In this document: positions 11,960 to 24,601 of the stretch, in pieces | How the letters are laid out: each line of letters starts with the position of its first letter | Numbering within the stretch: position 1 is the first letter of the stretch | Source of the DNA: Phascolarctos cinereus | Taxonomy: Eukaryota > Chordata > Mammalia > Diprotodontia > Phascolarctidae | DNA length: 64,000 nt | Direction: 5' to 3' | Assembly: GCF_002099425.1 (NCBI RefSeq) | Contig: NW_018344059.1 | Location: forward strand, 7,762,001-7,826,000 | Notes under the pieces: model-generated | What the model was told of the DNA's origin: nothing | The model's input: the letters and a program-made list of their open reading frames with translations, nothing else | The model's database searches: none | Translations under genes and position numbers: made by a program

Positions 11960-13920
11960 TGAAAAGTACATTCCAGAAATTACTTTTTTGGAGAAAGAAA
12001 GTGGGAAGTGCTGGGAGGATGGGAATCTTTCCCATGGAACCCAGTGGCCAGTACCTAGGAGATTAGGCATCACTGGTTGAGAGCTTGTCCCTCACACTCT
12101 GTCCCCCCTGACCTCCTCCCCACTCCTTGAAAGATAGATTGCTCGGGAGCAAGAAATTAACCCCAAAGCAGCAAAGAATTCTATCCCTTGGCTGCTTCTC
12201 ACAATGATAGAAACTCTTACCTGGGAGGGGAAGGGAACACCAGAGGCAGACTCATGGACAGAACAAACAGCCAGAATCTACCCAGTAACCATGACCTCTC
12301 AGCTACAAAAGGGCGAGCCACTAACAAAGGTGTGGATGTACAGTGAGAGAGAGCAGGCTAGCATTAGAGACAGGTATCAGCAGAACCCTGGGGAATCTTT
12401 ATAAGCCTGGATAGTTGGGATTATATTTTGAGAGGTAACTGAACTAGTTTTCTTGTGAAAGATGAATGAATTGCCTTAAGGGGTTTGTCCACTGACCTCT
12501 CCTGAATAACACAATAACTACCCAGTGGATAGCACAGGGACAGGTTGCCCTATTAGAATGGCATTATGCAGCCATCAAACAAACCTATCACTCTGGGAGA
12601 GAATTTCCTAGTTGATCCAGACAAACAGTGGTCCACCCTCACAGACTCAATTATTTTCCTGATACAGAGCAGGCAGTCAGTCCTTGGCTTTATCATAACT
12701 TGAATAGACAGACTTCCCCTGATGATATTATTGTAACCTGGGACATGGTTGATACATTAATAACTGCAGGGTCACCTAAATGGGTCACTTTCCTTTGCTC
12801 CTTTTATATCTAAGAATCATTGCCTGGCAGGGATCTTCCTCTTTCAGTGACCAGAGGAGGTAAGAGAGGTAGCAATGTTTTGTTAATAGATAAGAGACAG
12901 ATCGGAGTAAAGTGTGGGGCATCTTTTAGAGATGACTGAGGAGTGTGAAATCAGAAAACAGGGATAGAAGAAAGAGACTTTCCTCAGAAGCTCCTAGAAA
13001 GTTTGTGATTGTGGCTGCTAGGTTATGAAGAATCCTGGAGGGATGTATATTAGGCTTCTAAAACCATAAATATTGAATGATGCAGGGTAGCCTCCAAGGC
13101 AATCTTGATACAGGAAACCATAAAGAAGGTAAACCAGCTGATTGGGGAGGGGTAGAAATGGGTTGAATGGGAAGATTGGGATGAGGATGACCCAGGGAAG
13201 GGGAAGCAGGCCACCTTTAGAATGGATTGAAGGGAAACCCTGAACACCTCAGAGGATGAGGATGATAAGGGGAGTGAGCTCAGTTTGTACTGTTAGATTG
13301 AAACTTCCAGCTCCCCACTCTATCTTCCTCACCTCTACCCCAGGTAGGAAAAGAAGATATACCCTGGATCTTCTGTCCTGACCTCACATACTTCAAATTG
13401 AACAAACAGAAATAGGGTGGGGGCATGGTCTCTAGGCTAGGCGTTCCTTCATAGGCCACATGTATAGGTCAAGATAGAATGGCCAAATGAGGAAACTAGG
13501 TATTTTCTGAGTCTCCTAGACACTGGAGATTAAGTGACTGTAGCACCAAGATGTCCATATATGAGGGGCAAGAAAAATCCCCTCGGTTGTTTTGGTTCAG
13601 GTCCTACTCTGTGGGGTACCCAAGTGCCTGCCATAATCACAAGGAAAACATTCCAGCCTATCAGATGGACTATATAGTAGCAGTTACTGCTAAAGAATGT
13701 ATCATGGAATAGACCTACTGAGTTATCTTACAGAGGCAGCACTGATATGCTGGCTAGCTATGGGCACCACCACTGCCCATCTTCTCCCCCACTAACTGTG
13801 GGGCAGGTAGCAGTTTATGACTCCCTTCAGTTGTTCCTTCTTACCAAGGAGGTCCAACTAAAGCAATATAGAATTCAAGGGAGAAGAAGGGAGAGGAGAG
13901 ACAATGAGAGAAAAAGAATG
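11960..13920 (+). pseudogene. gag-like region of the ERV-L-like fossil
   Basis: It lies between the primer site and pol, where gag is expected. Short readable stretches such as 'SPDDIIVTWDMVDTL' at about 12720 fit a degraded capsid region, but no diagnostic motif survives. Assignment is mainly positional. Confidence 0.45.
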
Positions 13921-13952
<32 letters not shown>

Positions 13953-13960
13953 GATAGATA
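13919..13960. repeat. (ATAG)n microsatellite
   Basis: Near-perfect GATA/ATAG repeat, followed by a (GA)n tail, inside the ERV fossil. Confidence 0.95.
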
Positions 13961-14035
13961 GGGACAGACAGAGAGAGAGATCACTGCCTCAACACAAGAA
14001 CTGTTGGAATTGGATACTGGAGTTGTATTCTGGAC

Positions 14036-14244
14036 CAGGGGTGGGGAACATGTGGTCTTGAGGCCTCATGTGGCCTTCTAAGCCCTCTGGTGTGGCCTTT
14101 TGACTGAATCTAAGTTTTACAGAACAAATCTTTTTATTAAGGGATTTCTTCTGCGAAGTTTGGAGTTTGGATTCAGTCAGAGGGTTGCACTTGAGGACCT
14201 AGAAGGCCACATGTGGCCTCAAGGCTGCAGATTCCTTACCCCTG
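14036..14244. mobile_element. hAT-type MITE with terminal inverted repeats and 8-bp target duplication
   Basis: The left end CAGGGGTGGGGAA is inverted at the right end as TTCCTTACCCCTG. Flanks ttctggac (14028-14035) and ctctggac (14245-14252) form an 8-bp duplication with one mismatch, the hAT hallmark. Inner arms 'ggcctcatgtggccttcta' and 'tagaaggccacatgtggcc' are also inverted, so the element can fold into a long hairpin. At 209 bp it is non-autonomous, and it sits in the ERV interior. Confidence 0.85.
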
Positions 14245-14429
14245 CTCTGGACTATTTCTTAGTTGAAAAGACTGGTATGGCCACTGAAGAAAGCCAGTGG
14301 TACTTGGCAACTACAGACAATCAGGGACTAAATTAAATTGTGGACATGATTGTCAGACATGGTAACTATTACTGGAACTCTAGTGGCCACACCTGATGAA
14401 TAATGTCATGGTAGACCAGGCCAATTCCT

Positions 14430-16385
14430 TTTTTTATTCTTCCTATTATTCCAAGGGAGGAGGACCAAGTCCATTTTGTTTTCACTTGGCAGGAAATGTA
14501 GTACACCTTTATTGTCTGGACCCAAGCATAGCTTAATAGTCCAGTCATTTGCTACCAAAGGATGGGATGGATGGTGGCCAAACTCCAACCTGATTTGAAC
14601 ATTACTGTCCTCCACTGTATTGGTGATATTATAATGGGGACAGCTGAGACAAAAGTGGTTACCACTTTGCCCCAAGGGTGCATTTGGAACAAGATGAGTG
14701 GGCTGTTAATCCAGACAAGATACAAAGACTGTCTCAACAGGTCAAGTTCCTGGTGATAAAATGGGAAGAGACCCAGAAGGACATCCTGACCTGATGAGGT
14801 CAGGAATAAACTTCTGACCCTGAAGCATCTGATAACCAAGAAAGAGTCTCAGGATTTGATTGTACTTTCACCTCCTGCCAGAAGCATATCCCATATTTAG
14901 GGATCATTGTGAGCCCCTTTAAACTGTTATTTGATGTGCTGTGTGTTTTGAGACCATAGCAATAAGCTGTATTGGAGGCTGCCCAACAAGCCATACAACA
15001 GGCCCTTCCACTTGGACCTGTCACCCACTAATGCTACAGAACTCCAGGTATCAACTACTCTAGCAGTAGCAGACAAGAGTCTATGGCAGACCACCACAGC
15101 TGGGACCAAGAAACCTCTATGGTTCTGGATGGAGGGGCAAGGGTCAACGATACCTACTTTAAGAAGCAATTATTGGCATGATACTATGCCCTGATTGAGA
15201 GAGACTGACCAGAGACATTCCTTTCACATTGAGACCTGAGACTGTCATACTCCAATGGGTTCTGTCTGACTGAGACCAAGTCCCTCTGGATGGAATGAAC
15301 ACAGAAGGCATCAAATATAAACTGGAACTGGTGCATTCAAAGCTGATTGAAGCCTAGGCCTAGAGAAGTAAGGAAGCTGTATGATTTGGTGGCTGGTCAA
15401 CCCACTAGGGAAAAGACACCTGAAGCTAACCAATTGCTCATGACCCTAAAGACTTGATTTTCCAAACTTCCAGCAGATATAGAGGTCTGGTTTATTAATG
15501 GTCCTCTTATATTAAAGAAGTCTCAAGGAATTCAGCAGTAATCAAGGGGCCTCAAGGTGAAATTGGCACTATTTATGATAATGTCCAGTCAGCCCAATGG
15601 GCAGAGCTGTGAACAGTGCTCCTTTCCCTCAAATCCCTTAAAAGAAGATAATTCAATTATACTTCGGCCAATGGCCTTGTCATTTGGTCTGGTCACTGGC
15701 AGGAAAATAATTGAGAAATCCAGGCCAATCCAGTATTGGGGTCATTCCTGTGGGCTTGCATAGCTGCCACACTTAAAACAGACAGCTATATGTCACTCAT
15801 GTATCTGCCCTCTGAAGGGGACCCTTCTCCAAGGAATCCAAATGAAATGACATGACTGATCAAGCCTATACTTCACCAATTGCCACAGTAGCACAGTGGC
15901 TCCCCCGGGAATTTGCGTACTATGTAGGACTGAGCCCAATGAGCCCATCCTCTTGGCATCCAGAATAATTCCAAGGGAGTGAGAGTTAGTTGTACTTCCT
16001 GACAATTCTATCACCCTGTAGAAAGAGAACCCCTAGGGAAAATCCTCTGAGGGGTAAAGCTCCCTAGATGTTGGCAAATGAATTATGTAGGCCCTCTTCC
16101 ACATTATATCTTGATAGCAGTATATACTTTTACATGGTGTGGGGTGGCCACACCTGTGAAACCCCCTGATACAAAGGCTACCATCTGAGTCCTTGAAAAG
16201 AATATCCACTTTTGCCTTGATTATATTTTAGTGACAATGGAATTCCATTTTCTGCAGGTCAGACTCCACAAGAGGCCTGGAATCAGGATGAGATGGGTCT
16301 TCTACATCTCATCCCAATCTCAAACAGCAGGGGTTGCAGAATAATAGAATGAACACTTGAAACAAATGCCATGCCCCAGTGATAA
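14430..16385 (+). pseudogene. pol remains of the ERV-L-like fossil (RT, RNase H, integrase)
   Basis: In order: reverse-transcriptase sequence (about 14430-15200), recognised from stretches such as 'NITVLHCIGDIIMGT' and 'PDKIQRLSQQVKFL'; RNase H-like sequence (about 15480-15800) with 'SAQWAEL' and 'ANGLVIWSGHWQEN'; then integrase-side sequence (about 15850-16340) with 'WQMNYVGPLPHY'. The same order is seen in ERV-L pol. The region is broken many times and cut off by an RTE-related repeat near 16.39 kb. Confidence 0.75.
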
Positions 16386-17220
16386 TTGGTGTTGTTGTTT
16401 GTCCTTTGTTCTCAAAGAGGATCATGACATCAGGGAGGTGATGCCATGACATGCAAAGTAATTGGATTTCGGTGAGGGAGGACTGTGCAAAGTCACTAGC
16501 CTCACTCTCTCCTCTGGAGCCATCTGAGTCCAGTGGCAAGATATAGATCAGGACGACTGGAGATGGCTCTGGATGCAGTGGAAGACCTTGGCCTTTTCAA
16601 GCTAAGGTCTTTCCCAGGTCTCAGTTTGACTGAGGCAATACTCATTCACTGCTTAAGGCTAAGTAAGAAGTGAGGCAAAGAATAGCCTCTTTAACACAGT
16701 AAAGATAAAATCAGTCTGGGAAGGGAAGACACTCAGGGCTTCTGGCCAAAACAGAAACAATTCCTATTTACACTCACTCTAAGCCATCAAGGCCCAAACA
16801 ATGACCAAGTGAGATTTTGGCTGGGATCTATTGTTGGCCAATCAATGAGAGCTGGGGGATGATTTGGGTTTAAGAAAGAAATCTACCTGGTAAACCCTAA
16901 GATATTTTGTGAGGTTTCAGTGATCAAAATTGCTATTCCTTTGGGCAGAGTACCCACAGGTGTAAGGGTATGTATGATACCCTATGTGGACAGAAGGAAA
17001 GGAGGGAGGGAGGGAGGAAAGGAAGAAAGGAAGGAAGGGAGCTGTGTTGCCCAACTGGAACTGGTCAATTGGGTCTTTAATGGGGCAGCTACTACTCCTC
17101 TCAGGTTGTTGTTTGCCCTTAGGGCGATGCCATGACTTGCAAGTGAATTGGATTTAAGTGAGACAAAGCCCATTCAGTGAGTAAGCCAATCTCTTTCTGG
17201 ATAAACAGACACCTCACTGT
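16386..17220 (-). mobile_element. RTE-related marsupial repeat
   Basis: The first 190 bases, reversed, match the RTE 5' region at 34215-34440 ('cttgccactggactc', 'tcacttaaatccaatt'-like and 'catcaccc' blocks in the same order). The left end (16390-16480) and right end (17105-17180) share 'gttgttgtttg', 'gatgccatgac' and 'gaattggattt'-like blocks, so the element is self-similar. It interrupts ERV integrase sequence and is itself cut by the L1 at 17231. Family name uncertain. Confidence 0.55.
16997..17040. repeat. GGAA/GGGA purine microsatellite
   Basis: Imperfect tandem ggag/gaaa/ggaa units inside the RTE-related repeat. Confidence 0.85.
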
Positions 17221-17262
17221 CAGTCTACTCTTTTTTTTTTCCTTAATAATATTTTATTTTGG

Positions 17263-17398
17263 GCCAGCTAGGTGGCACAGTGGATAGAGCACTAGCCCTG
17301 GAGTCAGGAGGACCTGAGTTCAAATCTGACCTCAGACACATAACACTTATTAGCTATGTGACTTTGGGCAAGTCACTTAACCCTAATTGGCTTGCAAA
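17263..17398 (+). mobile_element. tRNA-derived SINE (marsupial WSINE-like)
   Basis: It has the classic 'gccagctaggtggcacagtg' start, a B-box-like 'gagttcaaatct', 'tgggcaagtcacttaaccc' and a short tail. It is inserted in the 3' UTR of the antisense L1. Confidence 0.85.
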
Positions 17399-20300
17399 AA
17401 TTTTTTTTTCCCAATTACATGTAAAGATAGTTTTCAACATCCATTTTTGTAAAATTTTGAATTTCAAAATTTTCTCTCTCCCTGCCCCCTCCCCAGACAA
17501 CAAGCAATCTGATATAGATTATACATGTATTATCATGTTAAACGTATTTCCACATCAGTCATATTGGGAAAGAGGAATCAGAACAAAAGAGAAAAGTTAC
17601 AAGAAAGAAAAAACAAAAAACAGCTAAAATAGTAAGCTTCAATCTGCATTCAGACTACATAGTTCTTTCTCTGAATGTGGTTAGCATTTTCCGTCACGAG
17701 TCTTTTGGAATTATCTTGGATCATTGTATTGCTGAGAAGAGCTAAATCTGTCATAGTTAATCATCACACAGTGTTGCTGTTACTGTGTTCAATGTTCTCC
17801 TGGTTCTCTCAGTTCACTCAGTATCAGTTCATGTAAGTCTTTCCAGATCTTTCTGAAATCTGCCTGACCATAATTTCTTATAGCACAATAGTATTCCATT
17901 ACCTTCATATACCACAACTTGTTCAGCCATTCCCTGATTGATGGGCATCTTCTCAATTTCCAATTCTTTGCCACCACAAAAAGAGCTGCTATGAATGTTT
18001 TTGTACATACAGATCTCTTCCTCTTTTTTATTATCTCTTTGGGTTACAGACATAGGAATGGTATTGCTGGATCAAAGGGTATGCACAGTTTGATTCTCCT
18101 TTGGGCATTGTTCCAAATTGCTCTCCAGAATGGTTGGATCATGTTCACATCTCCATGAGCAATGCATTAGTGTTCCAATTTGCCACAATTTCTTCAACAT
18201 TTATCGTTTTCCTTTTCTGTCACATTAGCCAATCTGACAGGTGTGAAGTGGTACCTTAGAGTTGTTTCAATTTGCATTTCTCTAATCAATAGTGATTTAG
18301 AGCATTTTTTTTCATGCTATTATAGATGGCTTTAATTTCTTCCTCTGAAAACTGCTTATTCATGTTCTTTGACCACTTATCAATTAGGAAAGACTTGTAT
18401 TCTTATAAATTTGACTCAGTTCTCTATATATTTTAGAAATGAAGCCTTTATTAGAAATCCTGGCTCTAAAAATTGTTTCCCAGCTCTCTGCTTTCCTTCT
18501 AATCTTGGTTGTATTGGCTGTTTGTGCAAAACCTTTTTAATTCAATGTAATCAAAATTATCCATTTTGTCTTTATAATGTTCTTTATGTCTCATTTGGTC
18601 ATAAATTCTCCTCTTCTCTATAGATCTGACAGGTAAACTATTCCTTGCTCTCCTAATTTGCTTATGGTATCACCCCTTATGTCTAAATCAGGTACCCATT
18701 TTTAACTTTATCTTGGTATAAGGTGTGAGATGTTGGTCTATGCCCTAGTTCCTGCCATACTATTTTCCAGTTTTCCTATCAGTTTTTGTCAGATAGTGAG
18801 TTCTTATCCCAGAAGCAGAGGTCTTTGGGTTCATCAAACAGTAGATTACTTTAGTCATGGATTACTGTGTCTTGTGTAACTAACCAATTCCATTGATTCA
18901 CCACTCTATTTTTTAGCTAGTACCAAATAGTTCTGATGATTGCCGCTTTATAATATAGTTTTAGATCTGATATGGCTAGGCCACCTTTGCATCTTTTTCA
19001 TTAATTCCTTTGATATTCTTCCAGATGAATTTTATTCTTCCAGATGAATTTTATTATTTTTTCTAGCTCTATAAAATATTTTTTGGTAGTTTTATTGGTG
19101 TGGCACTCAATAAGTAAATTAATTTAAGTAGAATTTTCTTTCTTTTTTTTTTTTTATTATATTGGCTTGGCTACCCATAAGCAATTGACTTTATTTGTGT
19201 GAAAAGTATTTTGTAATTGTGTTCATATAGTTCCTAGGTTTGTTTTGACAGGTAGACTCCCAAATATTTCACATTGTCTAGAGTTATTGTAAATGGAATT
19301 TCCCTCGCTGCTGTGGCTTTGTTGGTAATGTATAGAAATGTTGATGAGTTGTGTTGATTTATTTTATATCCTGAAACTTTGCTGAAGTTGTTAGTTGTTT
19401 CAAGTAGTTTTTTAGTTGGTTCTCTAGGATTCTCTAAGAACACCATTACATCATCTCCAAAGAATGATAGTTTTGTTTCCTTATTGCCTATTCTAATTCC
19501 TTCAGCTTCTGTGGAGTTCATTTATGGCCTGTTCAATTTTTCTAAAATTCAAAAATTTAAGTATTGTATTGCCTTTTCTGTTAAGCTGGGCAATATATGT
19601 TGTAAATATTTACCCATTTTACTTAAATTGTCAGATTTGTTTACAAACAATTCAGCAAAATAGTTCCTAATTATTGCTTTAATTTCCTCTTCATTGGTGG
19701 TGAATTCACCCTTTTCATTTTTGATACTGGTAATTTGGTTTTCTTCTTTCTTTCTTCCTTCCTTTCTTTTTCTTTTTATTAAATTAACCAAAGGTTTATC
19801 TATTTTATTGGTTTTTTCCCACAAAATCAACTCTTAGTTTTATTTATTAGGTTAATAAGTTCTTACTTTCAATTTTATTAATCTCTCCTTTGATTTTTAG
19901 AATTCCTAATTTGGTATTTAAGTGAGGATTTTAAATTTGTTCTTTTTCTAGATTTTTTAGTTGCATGCTCAATCCATTGATTTCCTCTTTCTCTATTTTA
20001 TTCATGTAAGCATTTAGAGATATAAAATTTCCCCTAAGAACTGCTTTCGCTGCATCCCATAAATTTTGGTATGTTCTCACATTACTTTCATTCTGTTTGA
20101 TGAAATTATATGATTTGTTGTTTGATGCATTCATTCTTTACGATTAGATTATTTAGTTTCTAATTAGTTGTTAGCCTATCTTTCCATGACCCTTTATTAT
20201 ATGTATTTTTTTTTTTATTGTATCATGATCTGAAAAGGATGCACTTGATATTCCTGCCTTTCTGCATTGGATTGAGGTTTTTATGCCCTAATACATGGTC

Positions 20301-22382
20301 AGTTTTTGTGTAGGTGCCAGGTACCACTGAGAAAAAGGTACATTCCTTTCTATTACCCATTCAATTTTCTCTAGAGGTCTACCATATCTAACTTTTCTAA
20401 AATTCTACTCACCTCCTTAACTTCTTTCTGGTTTATTTTGTGCTTGGATTTATGTAGTTCAGAAAGGTTGAGGTTGAGGTCCCCCAGTAGTATAGTTTTG
20501 CTGTCTATTTCTTTCTGTGGCTTACTTAACTTTTCCTCCAAGAATTTGGATGCTATACCACTTGGTGCATATATTTAGTATTGATATTACTTCATTGTCT
20601 ATGGTACCTTTTAGCAAGATGTAGTTTCCTTCCTCATCTCTTTTTATTGGATTTATTTTTGCTTTTGTTTTGTCTGAGATCAGGATTGCTACCCCTGGTT
20701 TGTCTTTTCTTTTTTACTTCAGCTGAAGCATAATATATTCTGTGTCAGCCTTTTGCCTTTACTTTGGGGTATCTCTCTGCTTAAAATGTGTTTCTTGTAA
20801 ACAACATATTGTAGGATTCTGTTTTTTGATCCACTCTGCTATCTGCTTCTGTTTTATGGGAGAATTCATCCCATTCACATTCTCAGTATTTCCTTCCATC
20901 CTATTTTCCCCATTTATACTTTTCTCTCTCCTTTTACTCTGCTCCTCCTCACCAGAGTTTTGCTTCTGACCATTGCCTCCCTCAATCTATCCTCCCTTCT
21001 CTCAGCTCCCTTTTTTCTTTCCCCTTTCTCCTCCTCCTTCTACTCTCCCTTCTATCAGCCTTCCTTTTGTTTTTGTTTCCTTTTCCCCCTCCTAATTCAC
21101 TGTAAGTTAAGAAAAATTTCTATACCCAATTGAGTGTGTATATTATTCCCTCTTTGAGCCAAATCTGAGGAGAGTTAAGGTTCAAATAATGCTCACCCAC
21201 TCCCTTCTTTGTTTCTACTATAATAGGTTTTTTGTTCCTCTTCATGTGATGAATTTACCCTATTCTGCCTCCCTCTTTTCTCTTCTCCAGTACAATCTTT
21301 TTTTCACCCCTTAATTAATTTTTTATATCATCATATCAAAGTCAATTTCTGCCCATACCTTCTATCTATGTATACTCCTTGTAACCACCCTAATAGAGAT
21401 ACAGTTCTCAAGAGTTACAAGTATCATCTTCTAGTGTAGGAAAAACAGTTTAAATGTTATTGAATAACATCATTTTTTTTCTTTACTGTTTACCTTTTTA
21501 TGCTTCTCTTGAGTCTTGTATTTGAAGATAGAATTTTCCATTTAGCTCTACTCCTTTCATCAGGAAAAGTTTGAAAGTCTCCTATTTCGTTAAATGTCCA
21601 TCTTTTCCCCTGAAAGATTATACTCAATTTTGCTGGGTAGTTGATTCTTGGTTGTAATCCAAGCTTCTTTGCCTTCCAGAATATTATATTTCAAACCCTC
21701 TGAGTTTTTAATGTAGAAGCTGCCAAGTCCTCTGTGATCCTGACTGTAGCTCCTTGCTGTCTGAACTGTTTCTTTCTGGCTGCTTGCAGTATTTTTTCCT
21801 TTATCTGGATAATTCTGGATAATTCTGGAATTTGGCTACAATATTCCTTGGAGTTTTCACTTTGGGATCTCTTTCAGGAGATTATCGGTGGATTCTTTCA
21901 ATGACTATTTTACCCTCTGATTCTAGGATATCAGGGCAGTTTTCCTTGATAATTTCTTGAAAGAAGCTAACCAGGCTCTTTTTTTTTTTAAATCATAGCC
22001 TTCACGTATTCAACAATTCTTAAATGATCCTTCCTGGATCTATTTTCCAGGTCAGTTGTTTTTCCAATGAGGTATTTTACATTTTCTTCTATTTTTTCAT
22101 TCTTTCAATTTTGTTTGACTGATTCTTGATGTCTCTTAGAGCCATTAGCTTCCACTTGTCCCATTCTAATTTGTAAGGAATTATTTTCTTCAGTTAGCTT
22201 TTTACCTCCTTTTCCATTTGGCCAATTCTATTTTTTAAGGAATTGTTTTCTTCAGTCAATTTTTGTGCTTCCTTTTCCAAGTTGTTGACTCTTTTTTCAT
22301 AATTCTCCTTCCTAACTCTCATTTCTTTTCCCAATTTTTCTTTTATCTCTCTTACTTGATTTTTTAAAATGCATTTTCTTTT

Positions 22383-22520
22383 TTGGCTAGGCAGTGGGGT
22401 TAAGTGACTTGCCCAGGGTCACACAGCTAGTAAGTGTCAAGTGTCAAGGGCCAGATTTGAACTCAGGTGCTCCTGACTCCAGGGCCAGTGCTCTATCCAC
22501 TGTGCTGTGTAGCTGCCCCT
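22383..22520 (-). mobile_element. tRNA-derived SINE (WSINE-like)
   Basis: Reverse complement of the same SINE type ('ggggttaagtgacttgccc', 'atttgaactcagg', 'actgtgctgtgtagctgccc'), inserted in L1 ORF1. Confidence 0.85.
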
Positions 22521-23290
22521 CTCTTACTTGATTTTAAAGATCCTTTTTGAGCTCTTCCAAGAGGACTTTTTGGGCTTGAGACCAATTCATATTCCCCTTT
22601 GAGGCTTCATGTGCAGGCATTTTGACATTGCCCTCTTCTCGGTTTGTGTTTTGCTCCTCCCTGTCTCCATAGTAGCTTCCTATGCTCAGGGCTCTCTTCT
22701 GTTTCTTACTCATTTTTTCAACCTATTTTGTGACTTTCAAAGTTGAGCCTTGCTCCTGGGGCACAGGGGGTGCTATCCCAAGCTTCTTATGCTGGAGGCC
22801 AGGGGCTTGGTCACTGGCTGTCCACACTGGGGCCTCAGGTGCTTGTGCCTTGCCCCCTGGGCTGGGGGTGGTCCAACCTAGTTGTGCCTGTTGTTGTAGT
22901 TTCCCTTCTGTGATGAGGCTGGAGGCTTCACTGCTGGCCTGCTGAGCCAGGCCTGAGGGTCCTCAGTTGCTGCTCAGTGCTCTGGCTAGGAGCCTCTCAC
23001 TGGCTTGCCTGGAACACCATCTGTGCTGGGCTGCATTCCCCTTTTACCCAAGGGAGACAGACCTTTCCTGAAGTCTTTCTAAGTTATCTTAAGCTGCAAA
23101 TTGTTTCACTCCATCTTTTTGTAGGTTCTGTCACTTCAGAATCCATTTAGAGGCTTGATTTAATGTTGTTTCTGAGGGAAACTGGGGAGAACTTAGGCAA
23201 CCTCTTGGCTTCTCTCCTCCATCTTGGCTCCACCTTCCTGTTAGTCTGCTCTTTGAACACTTCCATCCCTTGCGTGGATAAGTCTCTATT

Positions 23291-23533
23291 GTCATTGTTG
23301 AGTCATTTCAGTCTTGCCCAACTGTCTATGACCCCATTTCATTTTTGTTCTTTTCTTTTTCAAAGATACTAGAGCAGTTTGCTATTTCCTTCTCCAGCTC
23401 ATTTTACAGATGAGAAACTGAGGCAAGAAGGGTTAAGTAGCTTGACTAGCTAGTAAGTGTCTGAGGTCAGATTCGAACTCAGGTTGCCCTGACTCCAGGG
23501 CTGGCACTCTATCCACTGTACCACCTAGGTGTG
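23291..23533 (-). mobile_element. MAR1 CORE-SINE with target duplication
   Basis: MAR1 in reverse. The direct repeat agtctctatt occurs at 23281-23290 and again at 23534-23543 and fixes both edges. Confidence 0.92.
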
Positions 23534-24601
23534 AGTCTCTATTATCTTGGATGTTAGTTGACTCATTACCAGGGGGTGGAGGGAAGGGAGTCACTAGGTT
23601 ACACCTGGTAGTGCATTACGCAATGGCCACACACCCAGACTCAACCTCCTCTTTTCTGCCTCGGTCACATCCAGCAGGATGGTAGACGATTTACTCATTA
23701 TGCCGCACCAGCCAAGGTGGAGCTGATACCAACTTGGATGTCTTGATTCCTGCCAGCCATGTCCTGATAGTCCAGCTAGCATCCCAGTCATCTTTAACAC
23801 TGACCCTTCCCAAGTTGCCACTTATTCACTGCAGAATAGCCAATCTACAGCTCAAGGAACCTATTGGGACCATACAATAAGCCTAAACAGTGATTACAGA
23901 TAAGCCTAGGTGAGGTCAAGGGATCAATCTGGTAGAAACCAGTTTGTGTTAATAAATGAATTCCACCTGAGATAGTGGGTCAGGGGACTGAGGAGACACT
24001 GGGGACCCTGCTCACTAGACTGTCTGCCTATAGGCTGATACAAAAAAAAATGACAGCTTAGAAGAGAGGAGGCAGGCTGGTGGTGAGGAGAACTGTTGGA
24101 CTGTGGCCTGCACCTTTCTTTGCTTTATTTCCACAGGTAACACTGGACACTAGATGGGAACTAGTTGGGATGCTCTAACTATTAATTTTGTTCCTGTTGA
24201 CCTGTTTGATTCTCTACTTGACTTTCAATCCTGGCCATCGCCCATAAAATGAAGGCACCCATGGATGTTGTTCTGCTTTTTGCAGGGGACTCGCTTGGTT
24301 TCGTGTTTTCTCCCCAGATATAGCTTTGAGAAACCAACATCACTCAACTCTTTCCTGCACCTGGCTCAACAAAGAATCATACATAGTAGCAGTTTACTTC
24401 AGCAAAAGATAGATGTCACCCAACTTCAAAGAACACCTGCTGGGTGTATCAGAAATGCCTTCCAAACCCTACCCCTCTGAAAGATGAGTACAGGAATAAT
24501 CATACTTACTAAATACTTCACTGTCTGCCTCATACAGGCCTCAGACAAGAGAGCTTTACTCTGCATAATGGAGTTGCTGGAGAGGGGCACTAATTGTGAG
24601 C
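23534..24601 (+). other. Sequence between MAR1 and the 3' LTR
   Basis: Probably the 3' interior of the ERV, possibly mixed with the tail of the RTE-related repeat interrupted by the L1. No env-like frame, transmembrane stretch or known host sequence was recognised. Confidence 0.4.

Larger units (their letters stand above)
17231..23247 (-). mobile_element. Near full-length L1, antisense, with 5' end, ORF1, ORF2 and 3' UTR
   Basis: Flanks agtctactcttt (17222-17233) and agtctgctcttt (23243-23254) form a 12-bp target-site duplication with one mismatch. The 5' end at about 23225-23240, read in reverse, is 'ggagccaagatggagga', a typical marsupial L1 start. ORF1 coiled-coil sequence lies at about 21990-22640 and the ORF2 N-terminus at about 20740-20880 ('AEWIKKQNPTICCLQETHF'). 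The RT piece 19234-19521 contains 'GDDVMVFLENP', and the C-terminal piece 17789-17977 reads 'YYCAIRN'. Compared with the L1 at 46.3-49.9 kb, about 700 bases of ORF2 palm/finger sequence are missing near 19.53 kb. Several stops make it dead. It carries SINEs at 17263 and 22383. Confidence 0.9.

Noticed and set aside
13980-14340. Plus-strand frame 14100-14336 as a small gene
   Set aside because: It spans the hAT MITE and its ERV flank; the composition is explained by those elements.
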